64,000 nucleotides of DNA from Fodinibacter sp963730365 (GCA_963730365.1 CAVSRM010000005.1:434001-498000); one strand, 5' to 3'. Shown: positions 1-8,588, numbered from the stretch's first letter. Notes: generated by a model from the sequence alone, not told the origin. Translations and numbers: made by a program.

Positions 1-323
1 TCCAGGCGGCCCGTGCCCTGGGGGCGAGTCCGGGGCGGATCGTGCGCTCGCACGTCCTGCCGAACTCCCTGGCCCCGATCATCGTCGTCGCGACGATCAA
101 CCTCGGCGCCTACATCGCCGCCGAGGCGACGCTGAGCTTCCTCGGGATCGGCCTTCAACCGCCGGCCATCTCCTGGGGCATCGACATCAGCTCGGCCATC
201 GTCGGACTGCGCACCACGCCCCACATGCTGTTCTTCCCCAGCCTCTTCCTCTCCCTGGCGGTGCTGGCGTTCATCATGCTCGGTGACGTGGTGCGCGACG
301 CCCTCGACCCGAAGAACCGTTGA
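1..323 (+). CDS. Peptide ABC transporter permease, C-terminal part
   Basis: The visible 106 residues are the C-terminal end of a cytoplasmic-membrane permease of the OppC/DppC type; the gene starts before the window. The frame opens in the EAA loop (ARALGAS...HVLPN), the cytoplasmic segment that docks on the ATPases. Strongly hydrophobic membrane segments follow, and the protein ends in RDALDPKNR, typical for these subunits. The two ATPase genes follow without a gap (the stop lies within 15 bases of the next start), so this is the second permease of a five-gene oligopeptide/dipeptide importer. Substrate cannot be read from the sequence. Confidence 0.93.
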   Translation, partial: QAARALGASPGRIVRSHVLPNSLAPIIVVATINLGAYIAAEATLSFLGIGLQPPAISWGIDISSAIVGLRTTPHMLFFPSLFLSLAVLAFIMLGDVVRDALDPKNR

Positions 324-334
324 GCGAGGACTCC

Positions 335-1372
335 ATGACGACGACCAGCGACACGCGTACCGCCGAGGGCAACGTCCCCTACGTCCCGGAGGACGGCCTG
401 CTCCTCGAGGTCGAGGACCTCTACGTGGAGTTCCACACCCACGACGGGGTGGCCACGGCGATCAACGGGGTCTCCTTCGACCTCCACCAGGGCGAGTCCC
501 TCGCGATCCTCGGCGAGTCGGGCTCGGGGAAGTCGGTGACCGCGCAGGCGATCATGGGCATCCTCGACATGCCGCCGGCGGTCATCCCCCAGGGGCACAT
601 CCGGTACTGCGGCCAGGACCTGCTCTCGATGCCCTCGGAGCAGCGACGCAAGACCCGCGGCCCAGAGGTCTCGATGATCTTCCAGGACGCGCTCTCCTCG
701 CTCAACCCGGTGTTCCCCGTCGGCTGGCAGATCGCCGAGATGTTCCGCACCCACCGCGGGATCAACAAGTCGGACGCGTTGGAACAGTCGATCAGCCTGA
801 TGGAGCGGGTCTCCATCCCGGCCGCCCGCGACCGGGTCAAGGCCTACCCGCACCAGTTCTCCGGCGGGATGCGCCAGCGCATCATGATCGCGATGGCGAT
901 CGCCCTCGACCCGGCCGTGCTCATCGCCGACGAGCCGACCACGGCGCTCGACGTCACCGTGCAGGCGCAGATCATGGGCCTGCTCCAGGAGCTCCAGGAG
1001 GAGCGCCAGATGGGGCTGATCCTCATCACCCACGACCTGGGCGTCGTGGCCGACGTGGCCGACCGGATCGCCGTGATGTATGCCGGCCGGCTCGTCGAGA
1101 AGGGCGACGTGCACGAGCTGTATGCCGGCCCGGCGCACCCCTACACCCGCGGCCTCCTGGAGTCGATCCCGCGTCTGGACCAGAAGGGGCAGACGCTCTC
1201 CGCCATCGGCGGCCTCCCACCCAACCTCATGCGCATCCCCCAGGGATGCCCGTTCAACCCTCGGTGCGGGATGGCGCAGGACGTCTGCCGCCAGGACCGA
1301 CCCGAGCTCCGAGAGATCGCCCCCGGCCGCTTCTCTGCGTGCCACTTCGCCGAGGAGGTCATCGATGCCTGA
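335..1372 (+). CDS. Peptide ABC transporter ATP-binding protein (OppD/DppD type)
   Basis: ATPase subunit of the oligopeptide importer, acting on the inner face of the membrane. Walker A is GESGSGKS (about residues 60-67), the Q-loop FQD about 116, the signature SGGMRQR about 176-182, and Walker B VLIADEP about 195-201. A C-terminal oligopeptide-transporter extension carries spaced cysteines (GCPFNPRCGMAQDVC), as usual for this branch, where related proteins bind an iron-sulphur cluster or metal. Length 345 residues, normal. I chose ATG 335, preceded by GAGGA; a TTG at 320 in the same frame overlaps the upstream stop and is the alternative. Confidence 0.95.
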   Translation: MTTTSDTRTAEGNVPYVPEDGLLLEVEDLYVEFHTHDGVATAINGVSFDLHQGESLAILGESGSGKSVTAQAIMGILDMPPAVIPQGHIRYCGQDLLSMPSEQRRKTRGPEVSMIFQDALSSLNPVFPVGWQIAEMFRTHRGINKSDALEQSISLMERVSIPAARDRVKAYPHQFSGGMRQRIMIAMAIALDPAVLIADEPTTALDVTVQAQIMGLLQELQEERQMGLILITHDLGVVADVADRIAVMYAGRLVEKGDVHELYAGPAHPYTRGLLESIPRLDQKGQTLSAIGGLPPNLMRIPQGCPFNPRCGMAQDVCRQDRPELREIAPGRFSACHFAEEVIDA

Positions 1373-2573
1373 GGTCATTCTCAGTGCCCAGAACCTGGTC
1401 AAGCACTACCCCATCCGCAAGGGGGTCCTTCGCCGGGTCAAGGGACAGGTGAAGGCGGTCGACGGTGTGAGCTTCGAGCTCCACAAGGGGGAGACCCTCG
1501 GGATCGTGGGGGAGTCCGGGTGCGGCAAGTCGACCCTGGGGCGGCTGCTGATGCGCCTGGAGGAGCCCACCGACGGCACCGTGACCTTCGAGGGCCAGGA
1601 CTTCAGCAACGCCTCCGGCCGTGAACTGCGCCGACTCCGCCGGAACATCCAGATCGTCTTCCAGGACCCGTACACCTCGTTGAACCCGCGGATGACGGTC
1701 GGTGACATCATCGGTGAGCCCTTCGAGATCCACCGCGACGTCGTCCCGAAGGGGGGTCGGCGGGCCAGGGTGCAGGAGCTGCTGGACCTCGTGGGACTCA
1801 GCCCCGAGCACATCAACCGCTACCCCCACCAGTTCTCCGGTGGTCAGCGCCAGCGCATCGGCATCGCTCGTGGTATCGCCCTCAACCCCAAGGTGCTCAT
1901 CTGCGACGAGCCGGTATCCGCCCTGGACGTGTCCGTCCAGGCGCAGGTCGTCAACCTCATGGAGAAGCTGCAGGACGAGCTCGACCTCGCCTACGTCTTC
2001 ATCGCCCACGACCTGTCCGTGGTCCGCCACATCTCCGACCGCGTCGGTGTCATGTACCTCGGTAGGATGGCCGAGCTCGGGACCGAGGACGAGGTCTACA
2101 CGCGGCCCACGCACCCCTACACCCAGGCGCTGCTGTCGGCCGTCCCGGTTCCGGACCCGCAGCTGCGCGGGAAGCGTGAGCAGATCGTCCTCGAGGGCGA
2201 CGTCCCCTCCCCGGCGAACCCCCCGTCCGGGTGCCGCTTCCACACCCGGTGCTTCAAGGCGCAGGACCGGTGCAGCACGGACACGCCCGAGCTGGTGCTC
2301 CGGGACGACGGCTTGTCGGAACACCTCTCGGCGTGCCACTTCGCCGAGGCCCGCACCATCGTCGAGACCACCGACGTGAGCGACCAGCGGCGGGATGACC
2401 GCTTCACCAGGCAGGGGTCGCGCGACGACACCTCGTCCGACGGTGAGCCGGCCGACGAGGAGGAGATGGCGCAGCGGTCGCGGTCGCTGCATCAGGACTC
2501 CAGGTGGGCGCCCCAGGAGGTCGCCGGGATGATCGACGAGCAGCCGGGTGACAACAGGCCGCCCCGTGGCTGA
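1365..2573 (+). CDS. Peptide ABC transporter ATP-binding protein (OppF/DppF type)
   Basis: Second ATPase of the importer, expected to pair with the preceding one. Walker A GESGCGKS (residues 49-56), signature SGGQRQR (158-164), Walker B VLICDEP (177-183), then the oligopeptide-transporter C-terminal domain with HTRCFKAQDRC and ACHFAE. ATG 1365 overlaps the upstream gene by 8 bases, implying translational coupling. The protein is 402 residues; about 70-80 residues after the conserved domain form a charged, low-complexity tail that most family members lack. The stop is only 8 bases from the end of the converging rsgA gene. Confidence 0.95.
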   Translation: MPEVILSAQNLVKHYPIRKGVLRRVKGQVKAVDGVSFELHKGETLGIVGESGCGKSTLGRLLMRLEEPTDGTVTFEGQDFSNASGRELRRLRRNIQIVFQDPYTSLNPRMTVGDIIGEPFEIHRDVVPKGGRRARVQELLDLVGLSPEHINRYPHQFSGGQRQRIGIARGIALNPKVLICDEPVSALDVSVQAQVVNLMEKLQDELDLAYVFIAHDLSVVRHISDRVGVMYLGRMAELGTEDEVYTRPTHPYTQALLSAVPVPDPQLRGKREQIVLEGDVPSPANPPSGCRFHTRCFKAQDRCSTDTPELVLRDDGLSEHLSACHFAEARTIVETTDVSDQRRDDRFTRQGSRDDTSSDGEPADEEEMAQRSRSLHQDSRWAPQEVAGMIDEQPGDNRPPRG

Positions 2574-2581
2574 GACAGGGG

Positions 2582-3607
2582 TCAGTCGCCGGCCGGTGTG
2601 CCCCGGGACCTGAGCAGCCGCCTCAGTGAGTCCAGTCGGGCAGGTCCCGATGGGCCGGCGGACCCCGACGCCACCCACGCGTCGAGGGCGCACTCGTCCT
2701 CGTCATGGGTGCAGCCGCGCGGACAGTCCGCGGTGCCCGGTTCCAGGTCGGGGAAATGGGTGACGATGCGCGCGGGGTCGACGTGCGCGAGCCCGAACGA
2801 CCGCACGCCCGGCGTGTCGATGACCCACCCCGGGTCGTGCGGGAGGGCCAGGGACACCGCGGAGGTCGAGGTGTGCCGCCCGCGACCCGTGACGTCGTTG
2901 ACCACCCCGGTGGCGCGCGCCGCGTCGGGAACGAGCTCGTTGACGAGCGTGGACTTCCCGACGCCCGAGTGGCCCACGAGCACGCTGACCCTGCCACTGA
3001 GGGCGGACCGGAGCTCGTCGAGGCCCTCGGTGGGTCCCTCGCCCCGAGCCGTGACGACGTGCCGGACGGACAGCGGCGCATACTGCTCGAGGAAGGGCAC
3101 GGGGTCGGCGAGGTCGGCCTTGGTGAGGACGAGCAGTGCGTCCATCCCGGCGTCGTAGGCCGCGACGAGGCACCGGTCGATCATCCGCGGTCGCGGCTGG
3201 GGCTCGGCCAGGGCGCACACGACGACGAGCTGGTCGGCGTTGGCGACGAGCACACGCTCGACGGGGTCCGTGTCGTCGGCCGTCCGGCGCAGGACCGTGC
3301 GGCGCGGAGACACCCGCACGATCCGGGCCAGGCTCCCGTCCTCGCCCGAGACGTCGCCGACGAGGTGGACGTGGTCGCCGAGGACGATGCCCTTGCGGCC
3401 GAGCTCCCTGGCCCTCATCGCCGTCACGACGTGACCACCGGTGTCGTCCTCGACGATGGTGGTGTACCGACCGCGGTCCACCCCCACCACGCGGCCCGGG
3501 ACGGCGTCGGCGTGCGCGGGACGGTCCTTGCTCCGGGGGCGTGACCCGCGCGGGTTGGGCCGGATCCGGGCGTCGGACTCATCGTAGTCGGCCGTGGACC
3601 TGGCCAT
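2582..3607 (-). CDS. rsgA: Ribosome small-subunit-dependent GTPase A (RsgA)
   Basis: GTPase that acts late in 30S subunit maturation. The circularly permuted order that defines the family is visible: G4 (TKAD, residues 162-165) comes before G1 (GHSGVGKS, 212-219) and G3 (DTPG, 264-267). An N-terminal OB-like domain precedes them, and the C-terminal zinc site is C295, C299, H301, C306. Length 341 residues, normal. The start codon shares one base with the aroA stop (TGATG), so the two are translated from one minus-strand message. Confidence 0.97.
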   Translation of the reverse strand: MARSTADYDESDARIRPNPRGSRPRSKDRPAHADAVPGRVVGVDRGRYTTIVEDDTGGHVVTAMRARELGRKGIVLGDHVHLVGDVSGEDGSLARIVRVSPRRTVLRRTADDTDPVERVLVANADQLVVVCALAEPQPRPRMIDRCLVAAYDAGMDALLVLTKADLADPVPFLEQYAPLSVRHVVTARGEGPTEGLDELRSALSGRVSVLVGHSGVGKSTLVNELVPDAARATGVVNDVTGRGRHTSTSAVSLALPHDPGWVIDTPGVRSFGLAHVDPARIVTHFPDLEPGTADCPRGCTHDEDECALDAWVASGSAGPSGPARLDSLRRLLRSRGTPAGD

Positions 3608-4899
3608 CAGGCGTCCGCCGGCACCCGGTGCTCGAGCATGTCCGTCCACAGGTCGGTGAACTGGGGCATCGTCTTGGCGACCGTCGTGACGTCCTCGACC
3701 ACCACGCCCGGGACGGCGAGACCGATGACGGCTGCGGCCATCACCATCCGGTGGTCGGCATAGGTGTGGAAGGGGCGGCCCCGCAGGGGGTGCGGCTCGA
3801 TCCGTAGCCCGTCCTCGGTCTCCTCGACCACCGCACCCAGTGACGTGAGCTCGGTGCGCAGGGCGGCGAGTCGGTCGGTCTCGTGGCCGCGGATGTGCCC
3901 GACTCCACGAATCACGCTGGGGGAGTGGGCCAGTGTGCACAGTGCGGCGATGACGGGGGTCAGCTCGCTCGACCCGTGCAGGTCGACGTCGATCCCGCTG
4001 ATGTCACCGTGTCCGGTCACGGTCAGCCCGGTCCGGTCCAGGAGGACCTCGGCTCCCATCCGGTGCAGTACCTCGCGGACGGCGTCGCCGGCCTGGGTGG
4101 TGTGCTGCGGCCAGCCCGGCACGTGGACCCGGCCGCCGGTGACGAGGGCAGCCGCCAGGAACTGGGCTGCGTTGGAGAGGTCCGGCTCGACCTGGACGTC
4201 GAGGGCGTTGACCTCGCTCGGCTCCACCCGCCAGGTGTCCTCGTCGGCATCGTCGACGACGACCCCCGCGTCACGCAGGGTCTCCACGGTCATCTCGATG
4301 TGCGGCACGCTCGGCAGCGCCGCGCCCTCGTGCCGCACGGTCACGCCCCGATCGAAGCGGGCGCCGGACAGCAGCAGCCCCGAGACGAACTGGGAGCTCG
4401 ACGAGGCGTCGACGGTGACCGCACCGCCGCGAACCGAGCCCGTGCCGTGCACCGTGAAGGGGAGCCTTCCGGTGCCGGCGTCCTCGACCTGGACGCCGAG
4501 GTCGCGCAGCGCCCCGAGCACCGGTGCCATCGGGCGCTGCCTGGCGTGCGGGTCGCCGTCGAAGTGCACCGGGCCACGGGTCAGCCCCGCCATCGGCGGC
4601 ACGAACCGCATGACGTTGCCGGCGAGGCCGCAGTCCACCCGGCCCCCGTTCTCGAAGGTCGCCGGAGTGACGACCCAGTCCTCGTGCTCGACATCCTCGA
4701 TGCGTGCACCGAGACTCCGCAGCGCGTCGACCATGAGGAGGGTGTCGCGTGACCTGAGCGGAGCGCGCAGCCGTGAGACGTCGCAGGCCAGGGCGGCGAG
4801 CACGAGGTAGCGATTCGTGAGGGACTTGCTGCCGGGGAGCGCAACCGTGGCGGCGACCGGCCCCGGCGCCGTCGGTGCGATCCAGTCAGCTGAGGGCAT
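3607..4899 (-). CDS. aroA: 3-phosphoshikimate 1-carboxyvinyltransferase (EPSP synthase)
   Basis: Condenses shikimate-3-phosphate with phosphoenolpyruvate in the shikimate pathway to aromatic amino acids; cytosolic. The substrate-binding motif GSKSLTNR (residues 23-30) and the LAGNVMRF loop (about 92-99) are present, as is the later RPM segment. 430 residues, normal. It overlaps the upstream DoxX-like gene by 14 bases and shares a base with rsgA. In many actinobacteria aroA and rsgA are adjacent as here. Confidence 0.97.
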   Translation of the reverse strand: MPSADWIAPTAPGPVAATVALPGSKSLTNRYLVLAALACDVSRLRAPLRSRDTLLMVDALRSLGARIEDVEHEDWVVTPATFENGGRVDCGLAGNVMRFVPPMAGLTRGPVHFDGDPHARQRPMAPVLGALRDLGVQVEDAGTGRLPFTVHGTGSVRGGAVTVDASSSSQFVSGLLLSGARFDRGVTVRHEGAALPSVPHIEMTVETLRDAGVVVDDADEDTWRVEPSEVNALDVQVEPDLSNAAQFLAAALVTGGRVHVPGWPQHTTQAGDAVREVLHRMGAEVLLDRTGLTVTGHGDISGIDVDLHGSSELTPVIAALCTLAHSPSVIRGVGHIRGHETDRLAALRTELTSLGAVVEETEDGLRIEPHPLRGRPFHTYADHRMVMAAAVIGLAVPGVVVEDVTTVAKTMPQFTDLWTDMLEHRVPADA

Positions 4900-5428
4900 G
4901 CTGCGCCTGGGCCGCCTTCAGTCGTGCTTCCCGCGAGGCGGTGTGGGCCGCGTGGCGCGCCTCGCGGCGGGTGGTGCGGGCGGCGCGGTGCACGCTGTCA
5001 CTCGCCATGTGTGCCCGGTAGGCCAACCCGGGTCGCCCTTCGGTGTCGACGGCGGCGAGCACGAGCCCGCCGAGCAGTCCCACGTTCTTGAGGAACTGGG
5101 TGCGCTGCTTGGCGCGGACCTCGGGGTCCTGCTCGCGCCAGTACGGGTGGCCCGCGAGGGTGGCCGGGACGAGGGAGACGGCCAGGACGCCGGCTGCGAC
5201 CCGGGGAAACCACCCCAGCGCGAGCATGGTTCCGGCGCCCACCATCGTCAAGCCGCTGGCGCGAACCAGCAGCTCGGTGTCGTCAGGCAGGCCGACCTTC
5301 GGGGCGATCCTCTGGACGACGGGGCGTGCCGCGTCGGCCTTGCTGCTCGGGTGCCTGAACTGGTCGAGTCCACCCGAGACGAAGATTGCCGCGAGCATGG
5401 GTCGGGCGACGCGTCGCACCAGGGTCAT
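4886..5428 (-). CDS. DoxX family membrane protein
   Basis: A 180-residue membrane protein. The N-terminal part (LVRRVARPMLAAIFVSGG) is the typical first segment of DoxX proteins, and further hydrophobic segments lie near residues 75-105 and 130-145. The last 40 residues are basic and alanine-rich and probably cytosolic. ATG 5428 is preceded by GGAGG at good spacing, so an in-frame ATG further upstream (5515) is not needed. The function of DoxX proteins is poorly defined; redox or membrane-stress roles are reported for some. It heads a minus-strand message with aroA and rsgA. Confidence 0.85.
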   Translation of the reverse strand: MTLVRRVARPMLAAIFVSGGLDQFRHPSSKADAARPVVQRIAPKVGLPDDTELLVRASGLTMVGAGTMLALGWFPRVAAGVLAVSLVPATLAGHPYWREQDPEVRAKQRTQFLKNVGLLGGLVLAAVDTEGRPGLAYRAHMASDSVHRAARTTRREARHAAHTASREARLKAAQAQHALS

Positions 5429-5500
5429 CGGTCCTCCAGGATGTCGGTCCCTGCTGGTCAGGAGATCCGTTCCTACCGTAGTTGCTTCGCAGGCCCGGCG

Positions 5501-5506
5501 TAGCCT
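5501..5506 (+). promoter_or_regulatory. -10 box of a leaderless SRAP transcript
   Basis: TAGCCT lies 7 bases before ATG 5514 with no Shine-Dalgarno sequence between, which fits transcription starting at or next to the start codon. Confidence 0.55.
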
Positions 5507-5513
5507 GAGCGTC

Positions 5514-6353
5514 ATGTGTGGTCGTTATGCCGCGACGGCGAACCCGGACGAGCTCGTCCTGGAGTTCGAGGTGGAGGAGGACCGCACGGGCGATCCGTCA
5601 CGCAGCATCCTCGTGAGTCCCCAGGAGCCACCCGCCGGTCGACCCGACCACAACGTGGCACCGACGAAGCAGGCGCCCGTGGTCCTGGCCAGGCGCCCGC
5701 GCGAGGACCGTGGGGCACCGCCGCGCCGCCAGCTGCGGCTGCTCACCTGGGGACTCGTGCCGAGCTGGTCGAAGGACACCAGGGGTGGGGTGCGGATGAT
5801 CAACGCCCGGGTCGAGTCCGTGGCGGACAAGCCGGCGTTCGCCCGCGCCCTCGCGACCCGGAGGTGCCTCGTCCCCGCGCGGGGGTGGTATGAGTGGCAG
5901 GCGTCCCCGACGGTCACCGACCGACGAGGAAAGCCGCGCAAGCAACCCTTCTTCGCGGGCCGGGTCGACGGCGCCACGCTGGCCATGGCGGGTCTCTACG
6001 AGTTCTGGCGGGACGCCTCGGTGGCAGACCCGGACGACCCGTTGGCGTGGTTGACGACCTTCACGGTGATCACGGGCCCGGCCGAGCCAGGCCTGGACCG
6101 CATCCACGACCGCCAACCCGTGGTCCTCGAGCCGCAGGAGTGGGGCGAGTGGCTCGACCCCGATGCAGGCGCGGCGGATGCCGTGGACCTGCTGGTGGGG
6201 CGACCCCCGGGACGGTTCACGGCATACCCGGTGTCCGCCGCGGTGAGCAGCAACCGGGCCAACGGGCCCCACCTGCTCGACCCGGCACCGCGCGAGAGCC
6301 TCGTCGGCGTGGTCGACCCGATGAGCGGTGAGATCCTGGGGGGCCCGCCGTGA
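5514..6353 (+). CDS. SRAP (HMCES/YedK) domain protein, abasic-site DNA-protein crosslinker
   Basis: The SRAP family forms a covalent bond between its second residue and abasic sites in single-stranded DNA, shielding them during replication. Cys2 is intact here (MCGRY after Met removal). Other family motifs are NVAPTK, WGLVPSW, INARVES, the glutamate in ARGWYEW, and the histidine in IHDRQPVVL. Length 279 residues, slightly longer than average because of a proline-rich insert near residues 35-75. The start is fixed by Cys2. It overlaps the next gene by 4 bases. Confidence 0.94.
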   Translation: MCGRYAATANPDELVLEFEVEEDRTGDPSRSILVSPQEPPAGRPDHNVAPTKQAPVVLARRPREDRGAPPRRQLRLLTWGLVPSWSKDTRGGVRMINARVESVADKPAFARALATRRCLVPARGWYEWQASPTVTDRRGKPRKQPFFAGRVDGATLAMAGLYEFWRDASVADPDDPLAWLTTFTVITGPAEPGLDRIHDRQPVVLEPQEWGEWLDPDAGAADAVDLLVGRPPGRFTAYPVSAAVSSNRANGPHLLDPAPRESLVGVVDPMSGEILGGPP

Positions 6354-6985
6354 CGGGAGAGCTCCTCGACACGCCGGAGGGGCCGGCACGGCTCTCCGTG
6401 CGGCGGCCGGCGGGCTCGCCGTGCGGCACCCTCGTGCTGGGTCACGGCGCCGGTGGGGCGCGCTGGACCGACGACGTGCTCGCGGTGCGAGACGTGGCCC
6501 TCGCGGCGGGCTGGCTCGTCGTGCTCGTCGATCAGCCCTGGCGGGTGGCGGGTCGTCGGGTGGCTGCCCGCCCCGAGGTGCTGGACCGCGCGTGGCTGTC
6601 GCTGTCGGTGAGGTTCGGCGAGAGGGAGGGCCCGGTGGTCGTCGGCGGGCGCAGTGCCGGCGCGCGGGTCGCGTGTCGCACCGCCGCTCAGGTCGGGGCA
6701 GCAGCCGTCCTCGCGATCTCCTTCCCCCTCCACCCGCCCGGCCGCCCGGAACGCTCGCGGGCCGCGGAGCTCGGTGCTCCGGCGGCGCACGGCATCAGGG
6801 TGCACGTCATCCAAGGACGAGCTGACCCGATGGGCTCACCGGAGGAGGTGGGCGCCGTGCTCCCCAGCTCGGCAACGCTCGACGTGGTCGACGGGGCGCA
6901 CTCGCTGGAGCGGGCGTCCGCTGCGGTCGCTCGCTCAGCCCTGGGCCGGTTGGAGGGCGCCGCCCGCGGTCTCGGGGGCGGCTGA
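6350..6985 (+). CDS. Alpha/beta hydrolase family protein (dienelactone-hydrolase/TEX30-like)
   Basis: A 211-residue single-domain hydrolase. HGAGG (32-36) forms the oxyanion-side motif, the nucleophile is Ser102 in GGRSAGAR, the acid is probably Asp159 in GRADPM, and the base His184 in DGAHSLE, so the triad is complete. The substrate is unknown. GTG 6350 overlaps the SRAP stop by 4 bases, implying coupling. The last 51 bases overlap the 3' end of the opposing ferritin gene, an unusually long convergent overlap; both proteins end in low-complexity residues there. Confidence 0.85.
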   Translation: MTGELLDTPEGPARLSVRRPAGSPCGTLVLGHGAGGARWTDDVLAVRDVALAAGWLVVLVDQPWRVAGRRVAARPEVLDRAWLSLSVRFGEREGPVVVGGRSAGARVACRTAAQVGAAAVLAISFPLHPPGRPERSRAAELGAPAAHGIRVHVIQGRADPMGSPEEVGAVLPSSATLDVVDGAHSLERASAAVARSALGRLEGAARGLGGG

Positions 6986-7480
6986 GTCCGCACCGGGCTC
7001 GGCGTCAGGTTCGCGGGCCAGGTGCTCCTCGATCTGGAACCAGTCCTTGCCTGCCCGCTCCGCGATCGTGAGCAGCGTCGACATCGACGACACCTCCTCG
7101 ACCTGCTCCTTGAGGAACCACAGCATGAACTGCTCGCTGAGCACGTCACCGTCGGCGCGGGCCGCCCGGAAGAGGGCCTCGCACTGCTCGGTGACCGACC
7201 GCTCCTGGGCCAGCGCCACGGTGATCGGGTCGACCGGCGTCTCGAAGTCGTTGCGGACGGCGTCGACGCCCGGAATGGCGATGTCCCATTCCCTGTCGAG
7301 CATGTACCGCACCATCATCAGGGCGTGGTTGCGCTCCTCGACGCTCTGGGCGTGGAAACGTGCGGCGAGCCGGGGAAGGTCCTGCCCGTCGAACCACACG
7401 GCGATGGCGATGTACTGCTGGCTCGCGGTGAACTCGTTGCGGACCTGGGAGCGGAGCAAGTCCGCGAACTGTGTCGACAT
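6935..7480 (-). CDS. Ferritin
   Basis: Non-haem ferritin storing iron as ferric mineral inside a 24-subunit shell. Ferroxidase-centre residues are recognisable: E16 (RNEF), E49 and H52 (EERNHA), and the later Q/E pair in KEQVEEV near residue 126. The four-helix core ends near residue 150; a 30-residue acidic/alanine tail follows. 181 residues. The gene stands alone on the minus strand, back to back with sigH, and overlaps the upstream hydrolase 3' end. I see no clear IdeR/DtxR box. Confidence 0.93.
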   Translation of the reverse strand: MSTQFADLLRSQVRNEFTASQQYIAIAVWFDGQDLPRLAARFHAQSVEERNHALMMVRYMLDREWDIAIPGVDAVRNDFETPVDPITVALAQERSVTEQCEALFRAARADGDVLSEQFMLWFLKEQVEEVSSMSTLLTIAERAGKDWFQIEEHLAREPDAEPGADSAAPETAGGALQPAQG

Positions 7481-7487
7481 GACACCG

Positions 7488-7493
7488 AACCTA
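7488..7493 (-). promoter_or_regulatory. -10 box of the ferritin gene
   Basis: TAGGTT on the minus strand, 7 bases before ATG 7480, with no ribosome binding site: a leaderless-type start. Confidence 0.5.
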
Positions 7494-7503
7494 TCGACCC
7501 GGG

Positions 7504-7529
7504 GGAATGCCGTGCACGGGGAGGGCGTT
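7504..7529 (+). promoter_or_regulatory. SigR/SigH-type promoter of sigH
   Basis: GGAAT (7504-7508), an 18-base spacer, then GTT (7527-7529), identical to the SigR consensus GGAAT-N18-GTT known from Streptomyces. Transcription would start near 7535, giving an 80-base leader to sigH and a positive autoregulatory loop. Confidence 0.75.
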
Positions 7530-7601
7530 GACCGACCTGTCCGCAACCTGCCGAAAGGGTCATCGTGTTCGTCCTCGACACCGCCTCCAAGCGGCCCCGG
7601 A

Positions 7602-7607
7602 TAGGCT
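7602..7607 (+). promoter_or_regulatory. Second, -10-like box directly before sigH
   Basis: TAGGCT sits 8 bases before ATG 7616. It could serve a housekeeping, leaderless transcript separate from the SigR-type promoter about 75-100 bases upstream. Confidence 0.45.
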
Positions 7608-7615
7608 GGGGGGCG

Positions 7616-8248
7616 ATGAGTACACCACCCACGCCGGTCGACCAGGACGACACCACCGAGGTCGACCTCGCGACCGAGACCCCTGAGCAACGCCAGGAGC
7701 GATTCGAGCGGGAGGCGCTGCCGCTTCTCGACCAGCTGTACGCCGCGGCCATGCGCACCACCCGTAACCCCTCCGACGCCGAGGACCTGCTCCAGGAGAC
7801 CTACGCCAAGGCGTATGCGGCCTTCCACCAGTACCAGCCGGGGACCAACCTCAAGGCGTGGATGTACCGCATCCTCACCAACACCTACATCAACACGTAT
7901 CGCAAGAAGCAGCGTGAGCCGCTGCAGTCCGACGCCGCCGAGGTCGAGGACTACCAGCTGGCGCGAGCCGAGTCACACACCGGGACCGGGCTGAAGTCGG
8001 CCGAGGTCCAGGCCCTCGAGCACCTCCCCGACACCGAGGTGAAGCGAGCGCTGCAGGAGCTCCCCGACGACTTCCGGATGGCGGTGTACCTCGCCGACGT
8101 CGAGGGCTTCGCCTACAAGGAGATCGCCGAGATCATGGGCACCCCCATTGGGACGGTCATGTCGCGCCTGCACCGCGGACGGCGTCAGCTTCGGGGGCTG
8201 CTCGCCGCCTACGCGCGCGAGCGCGGCTTCGGGACGGAGGAGGAGTGA
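7616..8248 (+). CDS. sigH: RNA polymerase sigma factor, ECF SigH/SigR family
   Basis: Alternative sigma factor for the response to thiol-oxidising stress. Region 2 runs from about residue 32 to 105 (including DAEDLLQET and TNLKAWMYRILTN), and region 4 holds the helix-turn-helix EIAEIMGTPIGTVMSRLHRGR near residue 180. 210 residues, normal. ATG 7616 is followed directly by the anti-sigma gene, whose start shares a base with this stop (TGATG). A SigR-type promoter lies upstream, as expected for autoregulation. The combination of sequence and partner makes this SigR/SigH rather than another ECF group. Confidence 0.96.
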   Translation: MSTPPTPVDQDDTTEVDLATETPEQRQERFEREALPLLDQLYAAAMRTTRNPSDAEDLLQETYAKAYAAFHQYQPGTNLKAWMYRILTNTYINTYRKKQREPLQSDAAEVEDYQLARAESHTGTGLKSAEVQALEHLPDTEVKRALQELPDDFRMAVYLADVEGFAYKEIAEIMGTPIGTVMSRLHRGRRQLRGLLAAYARERGFGTEEE

Positions 8249-8517
8249 TGGGCCAGGACCCGCATGTCGGTCACAGTGACTGTTCCGAGGTGCTGCACCG
8301 CATCTACGAGTACCTCGACGGTGAGATGAGCGCCGACGACGTTCGCCGGGTGGCGAGCCACCTCGCTGCGTGTGGTCCGTGCTTGGCCGAGCACGACCTC
8401 GATGCCGCGATGAAGCAGGTCGTGCGTCGGTCGTGCGCCTCCGAGGAGACCCCGGCGGAACTGCGCATGCAGGTGGTGCGCCGCATCACGATGGTGCGGA
8501 TGGAGCTCGACGGCTGA
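8248..8517 (+). CDS. rsrA: Zinc-binding thiol-redox anti-sigma factor (RsrA/RshA)
   Basis: Holds SigH inactive when reduced and releases it when disulphide stress removes zinc. All four zinc ligands of the ZAS family are present: C12, H38, C42 and C45 (HLAACGPC), matching C11/H37/C41/C44 of Streptomyces RsrA. A further cysteine (RRSCASEE) occupies the position of the RsrA CC pair, but only one is kept. 89 residues, normal. ATG 8248 overlaps the sigH stop; GTG 8245 is an in-frame alternative. Confidence 0.95.
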   Translation: MGQDPHVGHSDCSEVLHRIYEYLDGEMSADDVRRVASHLAACGPCLAEHDLDAAMKQVVRRSCASEETPAELRMQVVRRITMVRMELDG

Positions 8518-8563
8518 GGCGCCGGCGGCCGTTCCCCTCGGGGTCCACCGGCACGCACGAACC

Positions 8564-8588
8564 ACCCGGTGTGCAGGGCACACCGGGT
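8564..8588. terminator. Hairpin between rsrA and the bL37 gene
   Basis: A perfect 10-bp stem (ACCCGGTGTG / CACACCGGGT) with a 5-base loop, between two converging genes, so it can serve both strands. It has no strong T-tract. Confidence 0.7.

Noticed and set aside
155..1402. A 415-codon minus-strand frame over the peptide transporter
   Set aside because: It mirrors the ATPase gene, with His/Asp/Val-rich low complexity and no family features.
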